Below, one piece after another: positions 17,303-25,354 of a stretch of 64,000 nt of DNA. How positions within the stretch are numbered: the first letter of the stretch is position 1; each line of letters opens with the position of its first letter. The DNA comes from JACVRW01 sp963764665 (GTDB lineage Bacteria > Actinomycetota > Thermoleophilia > Solirubrobacterales > Thermoleophilaceae), in assembly GCA_963764665.1 (NCBI GenBank), contig CAVXTL010000022.1, forward strand, positions 1 to 64,000, given 5' to 3'. The notes below the pieces were generated by a model that did not search any database, had not been told where the DNA came from, and worked only from the letters and a program-made list of their open reading frames with translations. Position numbers and translations under genes: made by a program.

Positions 17303-19339
17303 GTGGCAACCCGGATCGGTGTCGATGTTGGGGGCACTTTCACCGACCTGATCGCGTACGACGACGAGACAGGCCACGTGATGCTCGCCAAGAGCGCCTC
17401 TACCGCCGACGCCCGCGAGGCCGCGGTGATCGAATGCGTATCGAGCGGCGTGCCCGCTGAGCTGATCAGGCGCTCGTCGTACTTCCTGCACGGGACGACC
17501 GTCGGACTGAACGCGCTTCTCACGCGGTCGGGCGCTCGGCTGGGACTGCTCGCCACGTCGGGCTTTCGCGACGTCCTCGAGATCCGGCGCGGCAGCCGCG
17601 AGCAGATGCTGAACCTGTGGTGGCGTCCGCCCACCCCGCTCGTCCCGAGGGAGCTGCGCGTTCCCGTCCGCGAGCGAACGCGTGCGGACGGCGCGATCGT
17701 CCGCGAGCTCGCGGACGAGGACGTTGCGGAGGCGGTCCAGTTGTTCTCCCGCGAAGGGGTGACGGCTGTCGCCGTGTCCTTCATCAACAGCTACGCGAAC
17801 CCGGCGAACGAGGTCGCCGCCGGTGCAGCGTTGGTGGCCCACGGCTTCACGGGGGAGATCTCGCTCTCGCATCGCGTGTCGCGTGAATACCGGGAGTTCG
17901 AGCGAACCTCGACGACCGCCATCGACGCCTACGTTCGCGGGGCCACCTCCGGCTACCTGGGGCGGCTCGGGGCCGGCCTGCGGGGGCTCGGCTGCCCCGC
18001 GAATCTCCTCGTCATGCGCTCCGGCGGCGGTGCGATGAGCTTCGACGAAGCCGCAGACAGACCCTTCGAGACGATTCTCTCCGGGCCGGTTGCGGGCGTG
18101 GAGGGCGCGGCCGCGCTCGCACGCGAGCTGAAGCTGCCGCAAGTCATCGCGGCTGACGTCGGAGGGACGAGCTTCGACGTGTCCGTCGTCATGGACGGGC
18201 AGCCACAGGCCATGAACGAGGGGCAGGTGATGGGCTTCCCCGTGCAGGCGCCCTGGGTCGACGTACGCTCGATCGGCGCCGGCGGAGGCTCGATCGCGGA
18301 GATCAACTCGAGTGGACTGCTCCGCGTGGGGCCGCGGAGCGCCGGGTCCGTCCCAGGCCCGGCGTGCTACGGGCGCGGCGGGACGGAGGCCACCGTGACC
18401 GACGCCGCGCTCTCGCTCGGAATGCTCGCGGAAGGCCGGCTTGCTGGAGGCCTGAGACTCGATCCAAGCCTCGCGCGTGCGGCTCTGTCCAGGCTCACTG
18501 ACGCGGTCGGCATGGACGTCGAGAGGGTCGCGCAGGGCATGATGCGAGTCGCCGCGTCCCACATGGCGGATGCGATCCATGAGATCACCGTCGAGCGAGG
18601 CCTCGACCCCCGCGACGGAGCTCTCATGGCCTTCGGCGGCGCCGGCGGCCTGTTCGCCACCCTGCTCGCGGGTGAGTCGGATGTAGCGACGATCGTGCTG
18701 CCGCCCTTCTCTGGCAATTTTTCCGCGTGGGGTCTGCTGGGCGCGGACATCACCCAGACCGCCGCGCAGACGATGATCGCCCCCCTGAGCGACGACGGCA
18801 CGGACGATGCCGAGCGGCTGCTGCGCCAGCTTGTCGCGAAGCTGCGACAGAGGCCCGGGAACGGGGCAGACTCCGATGCGGTGCCGGCGGCCGCGATCGA
18901 CCTGCGCTACGTGGGACAAGAGCACAGCCTCACGCTGCCGGTGCCCTACTCCGACGACGGCGGTCTGGGCGCAGACACCCGGTGGGTCGCATCGGCCTTC
19001 GAGGCGGAATACGAGAAGATCTTCGGCCACCGCATGGACGAGGACATCGAGATCGTCGCCGCGCGCGGAACGCTGCGCCGCACGATGCCCGAACGGATCG
19101 CGGCACGACCGTCCGGCCGCCGGGGCACCGGCGAACGGCGTCAGACCGTGGCGTTCTCGTTCACCGCATCGGAGTGGACCGACTTCGCAGTGGTCGACCG
19201 AAGCGAGCTCCAGCTCGGCGAGTCGCTGCCCGGTCCCGCCTTGATCGCAGAAGAAACGGCGATGACCTACCTCGACCGCGGGTTCCACGCCCGCGCTCAT
19301 CCCTCCGGATCCCTGCTGATCGAACGCGCCGATGCCTGA
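17303..19339 (+). CDS. hyuA: Hydantoinase/oxoprolinase subunit A
   Basis: This 678-residue protein has the ASKHA-type ATP sites of HyuA: IGVDVGGTFTDLIAYDD at the N-terminus (phosphate 1), VIAADVGGTSFDVSVV in the middle (phosphate 2) and GSVPGPACYGRGG. HyuA activates the amide or imide carbonyl by ATP-dependent phosphorylation so that the ring (hydantoin, 5-oxoproline, N-methylhydantoin) can be opened with HyuB. GTG 17303 lies behind AGAGAGG; the stop overlaps the hyuB start by eight bases. The length equals that of family members and no motif is missing. The actual ring substrate is not readable from the sequence. Confidence 0.92.
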   Translation: MATRIGVDVGGTFTDLIAYDDETGHVMLAKSASTADAREAAVIECVSSGVPAELIRRSSYFLHGTTVGLNALLTRSGARLGLLATSGFRDVLEIRRGSREQMLNLWWRPPTPLVPRELRVPVRERTRADGAIVRELADEDVAEAVQLFSREGVTAVAVSFINSYANPANEVAAGAALVAHGFTGEISLSHRVSREYREFERTSTTAIDAYVRGATSGYLGRLGAGLRGLGCPANLLVMRSGGGAMSFDEAADRPFETILSGPVAGVEGAAALARELKLPQVIAADVGGTSFDVSVVMDGQPQAMNEGQVMGFPVQAPWVDVRSIGAGGGSIAEINSSGLLRVGPRSAGSVPGPACYGRGGTEATVTDAALSLGMLAEGRLAGGLRLDPSLARAALSRLTDAVGMDVERVAQGMMRVAASHMADAIHEITVERGLDPRDGALMAFGGAGGLFATLLAGESDVATIVLPPFSGNFSAWGLLGADITQTAAQTMIAPLSDDGTDDAERLLRQLVAKLRQRPGNGADSDAVPAAAIDLRYVGQEHSLTLPVPYSDDGGLGADTRWVASAFEAEYEKIFGHRMDEDIEIVAARGTLRRTMPERIAARPSGRRGTGERRQTVAFSFTASEWTDFAVVDRSELQLGESLPGPALIAEETAMTYLDRGFHARAHPSGSLLIERADA

Positions 19340-21044
19340 CCGCGTCGACTACATCACTACGGAGGTCGTGAGGCACAGCCTCCACTCCGCCGCCGAACAG
19401 ATGAAGCGGGCGCTCATGCGCACCGCTTTCTCTCCGATCATCTACGACGTCCTCGACTTCGCGGTGGCCATCTACGACCGCCGCGTGCGCCTGCTTGCAC
19501 AGGCGCCCGGGCTGCCGAACTTCCTCGGCACCATGGGCTACTGCGTCCGAGCGGCTGTCGATGCGGTCGGCGAGGACACGCTTCAGGACGGAGACGTGAT
19601 CCTCCTCAACTCCCCCTACGAGACGGGGTCCCATCAGGAGGACATGGCCGTCGTCTGCCCGGTGTTCCTGGACGGCGAGCTGCTCGTCGGCTACACCGCC
19701 GTGAAGGCCCACTTCCTCGACATCGGGGGAAAGGACTACTTCTGCACCGACACGGTCGACTATTTCCAGGAAGGCACGATTTTCCCGGGTGTGAAGCTCT
19801 ACACCGCCGGCCGCCTCAACGAGGACATCTTGCGCATGGTCACCGCGAACTCGCGAGTTCCGAAGGCGGTCGCGGGCGACCTCAACGCCGAGGTGGCCGG
19901 CGCGCGGACAGGCGCGCGGGCGCTCCTGCGTGTCGTCAGACGTCACGGCATCCCAACCTTCGAGAACGCGGTCGAGGAGATGTTCGATCGCGGTGAGACC
20001 GCGGTTCGTAGCTTCCTCGCCGACGTTCCGGATGGCAGCTACCTCGGCCAAGGCGTTATGGACGGGGACGGCGTGGTGGACGAGGAGATCCCTTTCGAGC
20101 TCCAGGTGACCGTCTCGGGCAGCGACGTGACGGTCGACTACAGCAGGGCTCCGGACGCGCGGACTGGGCCCGTGAACAGCCCGCTCCCGTCCACGGTCTC
20201 CGCCACGCGCGTCGCCATCTCGATGCTCGCAAGCTCGGCCGACCTCGGCAGTGATGGTCACTTCCACGAGGGGCACTTCCGCCCAATCCACATCAAGACC
20301 CGGCCGGGATCGCTGTTCCACCCGCTGCCCCCCTCCCCCGCGTGGCTCTACTACGTCGCCGACTATCAAGCGATCGAGGTCATCTTCCAGGCGATCGCGA
20401 GCGCACTACCCGAGGCCGTTCCAGCCTGCAGCGGCGGGGACGTGACCACCTTGATCTGGTGGGGCACCTTCGCCGAGACCGGCGAACCGTGGGCGGACGG
20501 CTCCGGCAATCCCGTGGGACACGGCGCGACCAGCGTCGATGACGGACCCAGCGCCATCATGCACCACGGCGAGGCCGCAACACGGATCACGCCGGTCGAG
20601 GTGTGGGAGGCGAAGAATCCGTGGATCTTCGAGCGCTTCGAGCTGCGCCAGGACTCATGCGGACCCGGGCGCCACCGCGGTGGGCTCGGGGTGGACATGT
20701 TCTTCCACATGCTGGACGACTGCTGGCTCACATGCGGGATCGAGCGCAGCCAGAATCGTCCGTGGGGTCTCGTCGGCGGCGGCGAGGCGGAGCCGAACGG
20801 TGCGTCGATCCGCTACCCCGACGGCTCGCGCGAAACGCTGATCAAGGCCACGGGCGCGAAGGTGCCCAAGGGCTCCACGTTCGAGCTCTCCACGGGCGGC
20901 GGCGGGGGGTACGGCCCTCCTGACGACCGCGATCCGAGCGCGATCGTGGCAGACGTTCACGCCGGGTACATCTCGCAGGAGCACGCCCGCAAGCACTACC
21001 CCCAGTACAAGCCGAGGGACACGCCGCCACGAGTCACGCCTTAG
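19332..21044 (+). CDS. hyuB: Hydantoinase B/oxoprolinase family protein
   Basis: This 570-residue partner of HyuA starts at ATG 19332 with DYITTEVVRHSLHSAAEQM and shows the family landmarks FSPIIYDVLDFAVAIYD, ILLNSPYETGSHQEDM, PDARTGPVNSPL, GRHRGGLGVDMFF and the closing STGGGGGYGPPDDRDP. The subunit carries the metal site and completes ATP-dependent ring opening. It is the last gene of the plus-strand operon; a hairpin-forming stretch follows at 21140-21166. There is no hydantoin racemase next to it, so the substrate may be achiral or processed in one enantiomer only. Confidence 0.92.
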   Translation: MPDRVDYITTEVVRHSLHSAAEQMKRALMRTAFSPIIYDVLDFAVAIYDRRVRLLAQAPGLPNFLGTMGYCVRAAVDAVGEDTLQDGDVILLNSPYETGSHQEDMAVVCPVFLDGELLVGYTAVKAHFLDIGGKDYFCTDTVDYFQEGTIFPGVKLYTAGRLNEDILRMVTANSRVPKAVAGDLNAEVAGARTGARALLRVVRRHGIPTFENAVEEMFDRGETAVRSFLADVPDGSYLGQGVMDGDGVVDEEIPFELQVTVSGSDVTVDYSRAPDARTGPVNSPLPSTVSATRVAISMLASSADLGSDGHFHEGHFRPIHIKTRPGSLFHPLPPSPAWLYYVADYQAIEVIFQAIASALPEAVPACSGGDVTTLIWWGTFAETGEPWADGSGNPVGHGATSVDDGPSAIMHHGEAATRITPVEVWEAKNPWIFERFELRQDSCGPGRHRGGLGVDMFFHMLDDCWLTCGIERSQNRPWGLVGGGEAEPNGASIRYPDGSRETLIKATGAKVPKGSTFELSTGGGGGYGPPDDRDPSAIVADVHAGYISQEHARKHYPQYKPRDTPPRVTP

Positions 21045-21139
21045 CTCCCGCCGAACGCAACCGGCGCAGCCTGCTCGGCGATGCACGCCTGGCTCATATC
21101 CCGCATCGCCGCCCGTTCGTCAAGTTGTGATCGACGCGA

Positions 21140-21166
21140 GGCGCCCAGCCCTTCCCGCAGGGCGCC
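21140..21166 (+). terminator. Possible terminator hairpin after hyuB
   Basis: GGCGCCC and GGGCGCC can pair around a 13-base loop about 95 bases after the hyuB stop. There is no U-run, so this is only a weak candidate. Confidence 0.25.
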
Positions 21167-21187
21167 CGGGTCGATACAGGCCTAATG

Positions 21188-21290
21188 CGCACTCGTAGTG
21201 CGTTGGCTACGGGAACAACAGCGGGCTTGCGCTGCCGCGTGTCGCGGGCCAGCACCTCCTCCATGGGCTGAGTCGCAGGCGGCGCCACCC
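21188..21290 (+). repeat. Degenerate intergenic repeat, copy C, with a leading hairpin
   Basis: CTCGTAGTGC, TTGGC, ACGGG and ACAA follow one another as in copy B at 23380, and ATGGGCTG with GGCGCCACCCC matches copy A. The first 15 bases (21188-21202) form a perfect six-pair hairpin, CGCACT and AGTGCG around CGT. The gap 21045-21484 holds no gene I can support; apart from this repeat and the hairpin at 21140 only the ribosome binding site of the next gene is recognisable. Confidence 0.4.
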
Positions 21291-21484
21291 CCTCCGCTGC
21301 TTCCGCTCAACCGTCAGCGGCCACTGGGCTTGACCGAGCCCCGAGCCCGGCCGATCCTCGGTATGCCCCCCGGAAAACCTCGGCCCCCCTACGGATGGAC
21401 GCAGCCGCTGAGCGGGGCTAGGTTGGCGTCAGGCATGGAGCGCCGGACTGGGCCACGGTTGGCCGCCCCGTTCAAGGAGCTTCG

Positions 21485-22135
21485 ATGCTGCGCAGACTGT
21501 CCGGTCGCCTCACCTACGCCAACGTCGTCGCCTCGCTGGCGCTGTTCGTCGCGTTGGGCGGTAGCGCCTACGCCGTCAACACGGTCCGCTCCACGGACAT
21601 CGTCGACGGAGAGGTCGCCTCGGTCGACATCAAGAACCAGGACATCGCGTCCGCCGACGTCAAGGACCAGTCGCTCACCACGTTCGACGTTTCCACCTTC
21701 CTCGGCGCCGACGTCGTCGACGGCACGCTCACCGGCGACGACATCGAGAACTACAGCATCACCAGGTTCGACATCGGCTACCAGGGGGTCGACTCGTACA
21801 ACATCGAGGACAACACAGTCACTGGCTTCGACATCCTCGACGGGACGCTCGACGACGTCGACATCGCAGAAAACACATTCCGCAACTTCTCGGGGTTCAT
21901 CGGCGTCGTGCCCGCCCAGAGCTGCGTCACCCGAATCGTGACGGGCGTCAACGCCCAGGGCGACCACCTGCTCCTCACCCCCAGCGGGAACGGCGCGTCC
22001 GGGCTCCTCACCTATACCGCCCAGTCCCACGCCAACGACAACAACATGGAGATCAAGGCGTGCAACCCGACGACCTCGGCGATAGACGACGGCACCAACA
22101 CGTTCAGCCTGCTCGTCATCGACGCCGACTTCTAG
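21485..22135 (+). CDS. Secreted RLTYANV-type repeat protein, intact copy
   Basis: This 216-residue protein has ATG 21485 behind CAAGGAG. The N-terminus RRLSGRLTYANVVAS runs into a hydrophobic export signal (LALFVALGGSAYAV). The middle is a string of short units with the pattern (D/N)xxxDIxDG or DVVDG (DIVDGEVASVDI, DIASADVKDQSL, DVVDGTLTGDDI, DILDGTLDDVDI), likely a solenoid. The C-terminal domain has two Cys (VVPAQSCVT, IKACNP) that could form a disulfide. It is the intact paralogue of the damaged gene at 4769-5619; the order of units is conserved. The RLTYANV start is, as far as I recall, widespread in Thermoleophilia. No function is known; a surface or extracellular role is inferred. Confidence 0.75.
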   Translation: MLRRLSGRLTYANVVASLALFVALGGSAYAVNTVRSTDIVDGEVASVDIKNQDIASADVKDQSLTTFDVSTFLGADVVDGTLTGDDIENYSITRFDIGYQGVDSYNIEDNTVTGFDILDGTLDDVDIAENTFRNFSGFIGVVPAQSCVTRIVTGVNAQGDHLLLTPSGNGASGLLTYTAQSHANDNNMEIKACNPTTSAIDDGTNTFSLLVIDADF

Positions 22136-22148
22136 GACGGGATACACG

Positions 22149-22166
22149 GCGGGCGAAGGGGCCCGC
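22149..22166 (+). terminator. Possible terminator hairpin after the RLTYANV gene
   Basis: GCGGGC-GAAGGG-GCCCGC forms a six-pair stem 14 bases after the stop codon. No U-tract follows, so its activity is uncertain. Confidence 0.35.
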
Positions 22167-22271
22167 TAGCCCCCACCTCACGATCACCCGATGGCGACGG
22201 CGCCCGCGAGGAACGTCCGACTACGAGACCCTGCATCAGGACTACGTTGCGAGCCGAGTCCCTGAGCTAGG

Positions 22272-22295
22272 TGTAGTTCCTTCTTAGGTTGTTCG
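22272..22295 (+). repeat. Left terminal inverted repeat of the IS481 element
   Basis: Begins TGTAGTTCCT and ends AGGTTGTTCG; pairs with 23311-23334 on the other strand with five mismatches. It contains the transposase stop codon. Confidence 0.75.
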
Positions 22296-23252
22296 TTGCA
22301 GCTCGGTTAGGCGGGCTGCGGGTGGTTGGTGGCCGAGGGAGCCGTGTGGTCGTCGGTAGTTGTAGTGGTTGAGCCAGGCGTCGAGGTGTGCGGCGCGTTC
22401 TGTTGAGCTGGCGTAGAGGCGTGCGTAGGCCCACTCGTTTTGGAGGGTTTGGATGAAGCGTTCTGCTTTGCCGTTGGTGCGTGGCCTGTAGGGGCGGGTG
22501 CGTAGGTGGCGCAGACCGAGCTCTTTGCAGGCTTGGGAGTGGTCGTGGGAGACGTAGCAGGAGCCGTTGTCGCTCATCACCCGCTCGGTCTTGATCCCGC
22601 GCTGCGAGAGCCACGCGACGGCTCGCTTGAGAAAGCCGGCGGCCGTAGCGCCGCGCTCGTCGGGCAGCACCTCGACATAGGCGAGCCGGGTGGCGTCGTC
22701 GACGCAGACGTGCAGGAAGTCCCAGCCGACGGCTCCGCGGCCGCGGCCCTTGGCTGTGGTCTGGGTGACCCGCCGTCCCGGTCCGCGCCCGAGCGCGCGG
22801 TGGCCGGGACGCTCGAAGCGCCCCAGCTTCTTGATGTCGACGTGCACGAGCTCGCCTGGGCGGGCGCGCTCGTAACGGTTAGGGGGCTCGGGCGGCGTCA
22901 GTCGCGAGCGCTTGCCTAGACCGATCCGCTTGAGCCAGCGCGAGACGGTCGAGAGCGCCATCCCGAGCAGCTCCGCGATCTCAGCGCCGGTCAGACGCAG
23001 CTGGCGCAACTTGCGGATCGCCTCGACCCGCTCCGGCGCAGTGCGACGCGGACAGCGACGCGGCGCCGAACTGCGATCCACAAGCCCTGCACGCCCCTCA
23101 GCCCGAAACCGGCCCACCCACTTCGCCGCGGTCCGCTCGCTCACGCCGGCGGCCTCGGCCGCCGCCGCGAGCGACCAACCCTCCAACAGCACCCGCCCAA
23201 CCATCAACGCCCTGCTCCTCGGACAGGTCCTGGCGTTAGCGTGAATCTTCAT
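22284..23252 (-). CDS. IS481 family transposase
   Basis: This 322-residue protein starts at ATG 23252 behind AAGGAGG. The N-terminal helix-turn-helix pair (GWSLAAAAEAAGVSERTAAKW, then GAEIAELLGMALSTVSRWL) binds the ends. The integrase core follows with the D-D-E triad: Asp in ELVHVDIKKLGRF, Asp in ERVMSDNGSCYVS and Glu in GKAERFIQTLQNEWAY. It ends with the typical LNHYNYRRPHGSLGHQPP. All catalytic residues are present, so the copy may be active. The stop codon lies within the left inverted repeat. Confidence 0.92.
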   Translation of the reverse strand: MKIHANARTCPRSRALMVGRVLLEGWSLAAAAEAAGVSERTAAKWVGRFRAEGRAGLVDRSSAPRRCPRRTAPERVEAIRKLRQLRLTGAEIAELLGMALSTVSRWLKRIGLGKRSRLTPPEPPNRYERARPGELVHVDIKKLGRFERPGHRALGRGPGRRVTQTTAKGRGRGAVGWDFLHVCVDDATRLAYVEVLPDERGATAAGFLKRAVAWLSQRGIKTERVMSDNGSCYVSHDHSQACKELGLRHLRTRPYRPRTNGKAERFIQTLQNEWAYARLYASSTERAAHLDAWLNHYNYRRPHGSLGHQPPAARLTELQRTT

Positions 23253-23310
23253 CCGGTGTCCTCCTTGGGACTGGGTGGCTCGACACCCCCAGCCTCCGAG
23301 GAGGCCCGGA

Positions 23311-23334
23311 TGAACAACCTCATGAGGACCTACA
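23311..23334 (-). repeat. Right terminal inverted repeat of the IS481 element
   Basis: On the minus strand it begins TGTAGGTCCT and ends AGGTTGTTCA. It defines the outer boundary of the element, upstream of the transposase start. Confidence 0.75.
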
Positions 23335-23374
23335 GCGTCGCTAGAGCCGCACGAGGCGAGGCGCTGATACTCGG

Positions 23375-23480
23375 CGAACGAGCTCTCGTAGTGCCTTGGC
23401 GACGGGCACAAGAACGGCCGGTACCTTCGCGAGAAGCGACTTGTCTGGTCTATGGGGGGTCGCGTCTCCGGCGCCACCCG
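23375..23480 (+). repeat. Degenerate intergenic repeat, copy B
   Basis: Contains CTCGTAGTGC-TTGGC-ACGGG (as in copy C) followed by ACTTGTCTGGTCTATGGGG and GGCGCCACCC (as in copy A), so it links the other two copies. The gap 23335-23577 between the IS element and the CHAT remnant holds nothing else I can identify. Confidence 0.4.
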
Positions 23481-23577
23481 AGCTCACTCCCATACGCGAG
23501 CCGCTTCGGAGTGGCCCCCGCGCACAACGCGGACGGGGCCTCCTCCGGTCCTGGCTTACTGTTGACTTCTTAACACG

Positions 23578-24530
23578 TCACGCACCCGAGGCTATGAAGC
23601 ACGCCCAGTAGTCCGGGTGCGAAAACGCACCACCAGCGCCGGCGTCTGAACCCCGGCGGCCGGGTAGATCCCCTTCGTCCTGGCGACGGCGAAACTCTGC
23701 CTCGAGCGCGGGATGCGTACTTAGGTATCGCTCGAGCTCGTCGTCTGCGGCGTCCCGCAGCCAAACCTGGGCCCGACGCAACGCCTGTGGTGGAGTCACC
23801 CCCGGATGCAGGAGTTCGTCGTAGACACGATTCATGCACAGCGCCGCCGCGGCGTCGTCCACGGGCCAGAGCGTCGCGATAACGCAGGCACTACCCGCGG
23901 CCAGGACCGCCGTTCCGAATGAGATCGCTTCATCCGCAGCGTTGGCGATGTCGGCCATCGCGCTGCGGCATGCGGAGACGCAAACCAGCCGAGTACGCAG
24001 GCCCTACCAACTTGGTCAGCTCGAGAGCTCAGACCTCGCGATCGGCGAGCACTACAACTGACTTCTCGGCCTCGAACAGACCGGCGTTCGCGTGGCACGC
24101 AAAGTGAATGTGAGTTGCGGTCCCAGCGTGCTGAATGAGGTTCGAAGACGTGGCTTCGTCGTCCTCGAAGATGAGCGTCCGGTCTGGGCCAAAGTGTCTC
24201 CCAATTTCGCGTACCTCCGGTACGGCCGCGAAGAGCTCGCCACGTTCACCAGAGTAGGCGAGCGCCAACAGGCGCGGCTCGACCTCATCCGCGGCGCGGG
24301 CGCGGCCGATAGCGGCACCGGCCAGCGCGGCGGAGGGCGCAAATCGGACATCGAAGTGATCGAGCCAGTGCGTCCTGCGCTGTCTTCCGCCGGGAGGTCG
24401 GCACCGGATAACGACGCGGCTCCACTTGGCGCGATTGCGCCCCTCGAGCCATGGTTCCCCCGCCAAAGCCGGGCCAGGACAGCGGGCCCAGGTGTTCGAG
24501 CGATCGCCAACATACCCCGATCCGGGACTC
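23578..24530 (-). pseudogene. CHAT-domain (caspase-like) protein, degraded C-terminal remnant
   Basis: Reading right to left: LDHFDVRFAPSAALAGA, LLALAYSGERGEL, the His motif THIHFACHANAG (catalytic His) and VVVLADREV, then a TGA and a frame change near 24005-24050, then RLVCVSACRSAMADIA (catalytic Cys in SACRS), ACVIATLWPVDD and the closing FSHPDYWACFIASGA. These are the HFACHA and SAC motifs of CHAT proteases, which usually sit behind TPR arrays. Upstream sequence is lost where the ferritin-like gene begins, so only the protease domain survives, and it is interrupted. Once probably part of a signalling or cell-death-type module; now dead. Confidence 0.6.
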
Positions 24531-24644
24531 GCGGCGCGAGGTTCCGGCAATCCCGACTGATCCGATCGCGGAGGTCGGCCCGAAGGAAGCGCCCAGGTCG
24601 GAGGATTTCGACCGGCAGCCACTTTCGACGGAGGGACTCGATTC

Positions 24645-25322
24645 ATGACGGATGCAGCCGAACACGTGCCCGAGCAGCGCGGGGCGGTGCAGGAGCTGGC
24701 GGCCGATCCGGCCTCCCGCAAGCGCTTTCTGAGCGTGATGGGCGGCGCCGGAGCGGCGAGCGCCCTTGCGATCTTCATGGCCGCCTGCGGCGGCGATGAC
24801 AAGCAGGCCACGGCCGCGAAGCCGGACACGATGGCTGACACGGCGCGGGACCTGGAGATCGTCCAGTACGCCCTGACGCTCGAGCACCTGGAGACCGACT
24901 TCTACAACGCGGTGATCGACTCGGGTGTGGTCAAGGACATGGCCCTCGCCAAGGTCGCGACGATGATCCGCGACAACGAGCAGGAGCACGTGGACGCGCT
25001 CACGCAGACCGTCAAGAAGCTCGGCGGGAAGCCCAAGCGGCCGAAGACCAACTTCGACGCGGTGATCGACGGCGGCGAGCAGATGGTGCTCGAGACCGCG
25101 GCCACCGTGGAGAACCTCGGCGCCGCGGCCTATCTCGGGCAGGCGGGCCGGATCAAGTCGAAGGAAGTGCTCGCCGCAGCGCTCGCCATCCACAGCGTGG
25201 AGGCCCGCCATGCGGCGGCCCTCAACTCGGTGGTGGGCAGGACCATCGTCCCCGACGGCGCCTTCGCGAAGCCGGCCTCGATGGCCGAGGTCCTTCCGAA
25301 GGTCAAGCCGTTTCTCGCCTGA
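24645..25322 (+). CDS. Exported ferritin-like domain protein 1 (lipoprotein)
   Basis: This 225-residue protein starts at ATG 24645 behind GGAGGG. After about 20 residues comes SRKRFLSVMGGAGAASALAIFMAACGG, which combines a Tat-like KR-FL motif with a lipobox (MAAC). The mature part is a four-helix ferritin-like bundle with the expected acidic/His ligands: EHLETDFYN, DNEQEHVDAL, TVENLGAAAY and HSVEARHAAALN, the ExxH pattern of a diiron site. Function is not established; such proteins may handle oxidants or metals outside the membrane. It overlaps the gap before a second ferritin-like gene and is followed by tatA and tatC, which suggests dedicated export. Confidence 0.82.
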   Translation: MTDAAEHVPEQRGAVQELAADPASRKRFLSVMGGAGAASALAIFMAACGGDDKQATAAKPDTMADTARDLEIVQYALTLEHLETDFYNAVIDSGVVKDMALAKVATMIRDNEQEHVDALTQTVKKLGGKPKRPKTNFDAVIDGGEQMVLETAATVENLGAAAYLGQAGRIKSKEVLAAALAIHSVEARHAAALNSVVGRTIVPDGAFAKPASMAEVLPKVKPFLA

Positions 25323-25354
25323 TGCGCAGCACTGACTCAAAGGAGATGCTTCAG

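Larger units (their letters stand above)
22272..23334 (-). mobile_element. Complete IS481-family insertion sequence (1063 bp)
   Basis: The element is bounded by 24-base imperfect terminal inverted repeats, 22272-22295 and 23311-23334, that match at 19 positions. Both ends begin TGTAG, as seen from outside inward, and share AGGTTGTTC. It encodes one intact transposase whose stop lies inside the left repeat, as is common in this family. Flanking bases show no clear target duplication. It separates the RLTYANV gene from the CHAT remnant. Confidence 0.8.

Noticed and set aside
17234..19300. Minus-strand open frame of about 690 codons opposite hyuA
   Set aside because: hyuA on the plus strand has full family motifs; the antisense frame has none.
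22262..23344. Target site duplication around the IS481 element
   Set aside because: GCTAG occurs on both sides but not at equal distance from the ends, so it is not a direct duplication.
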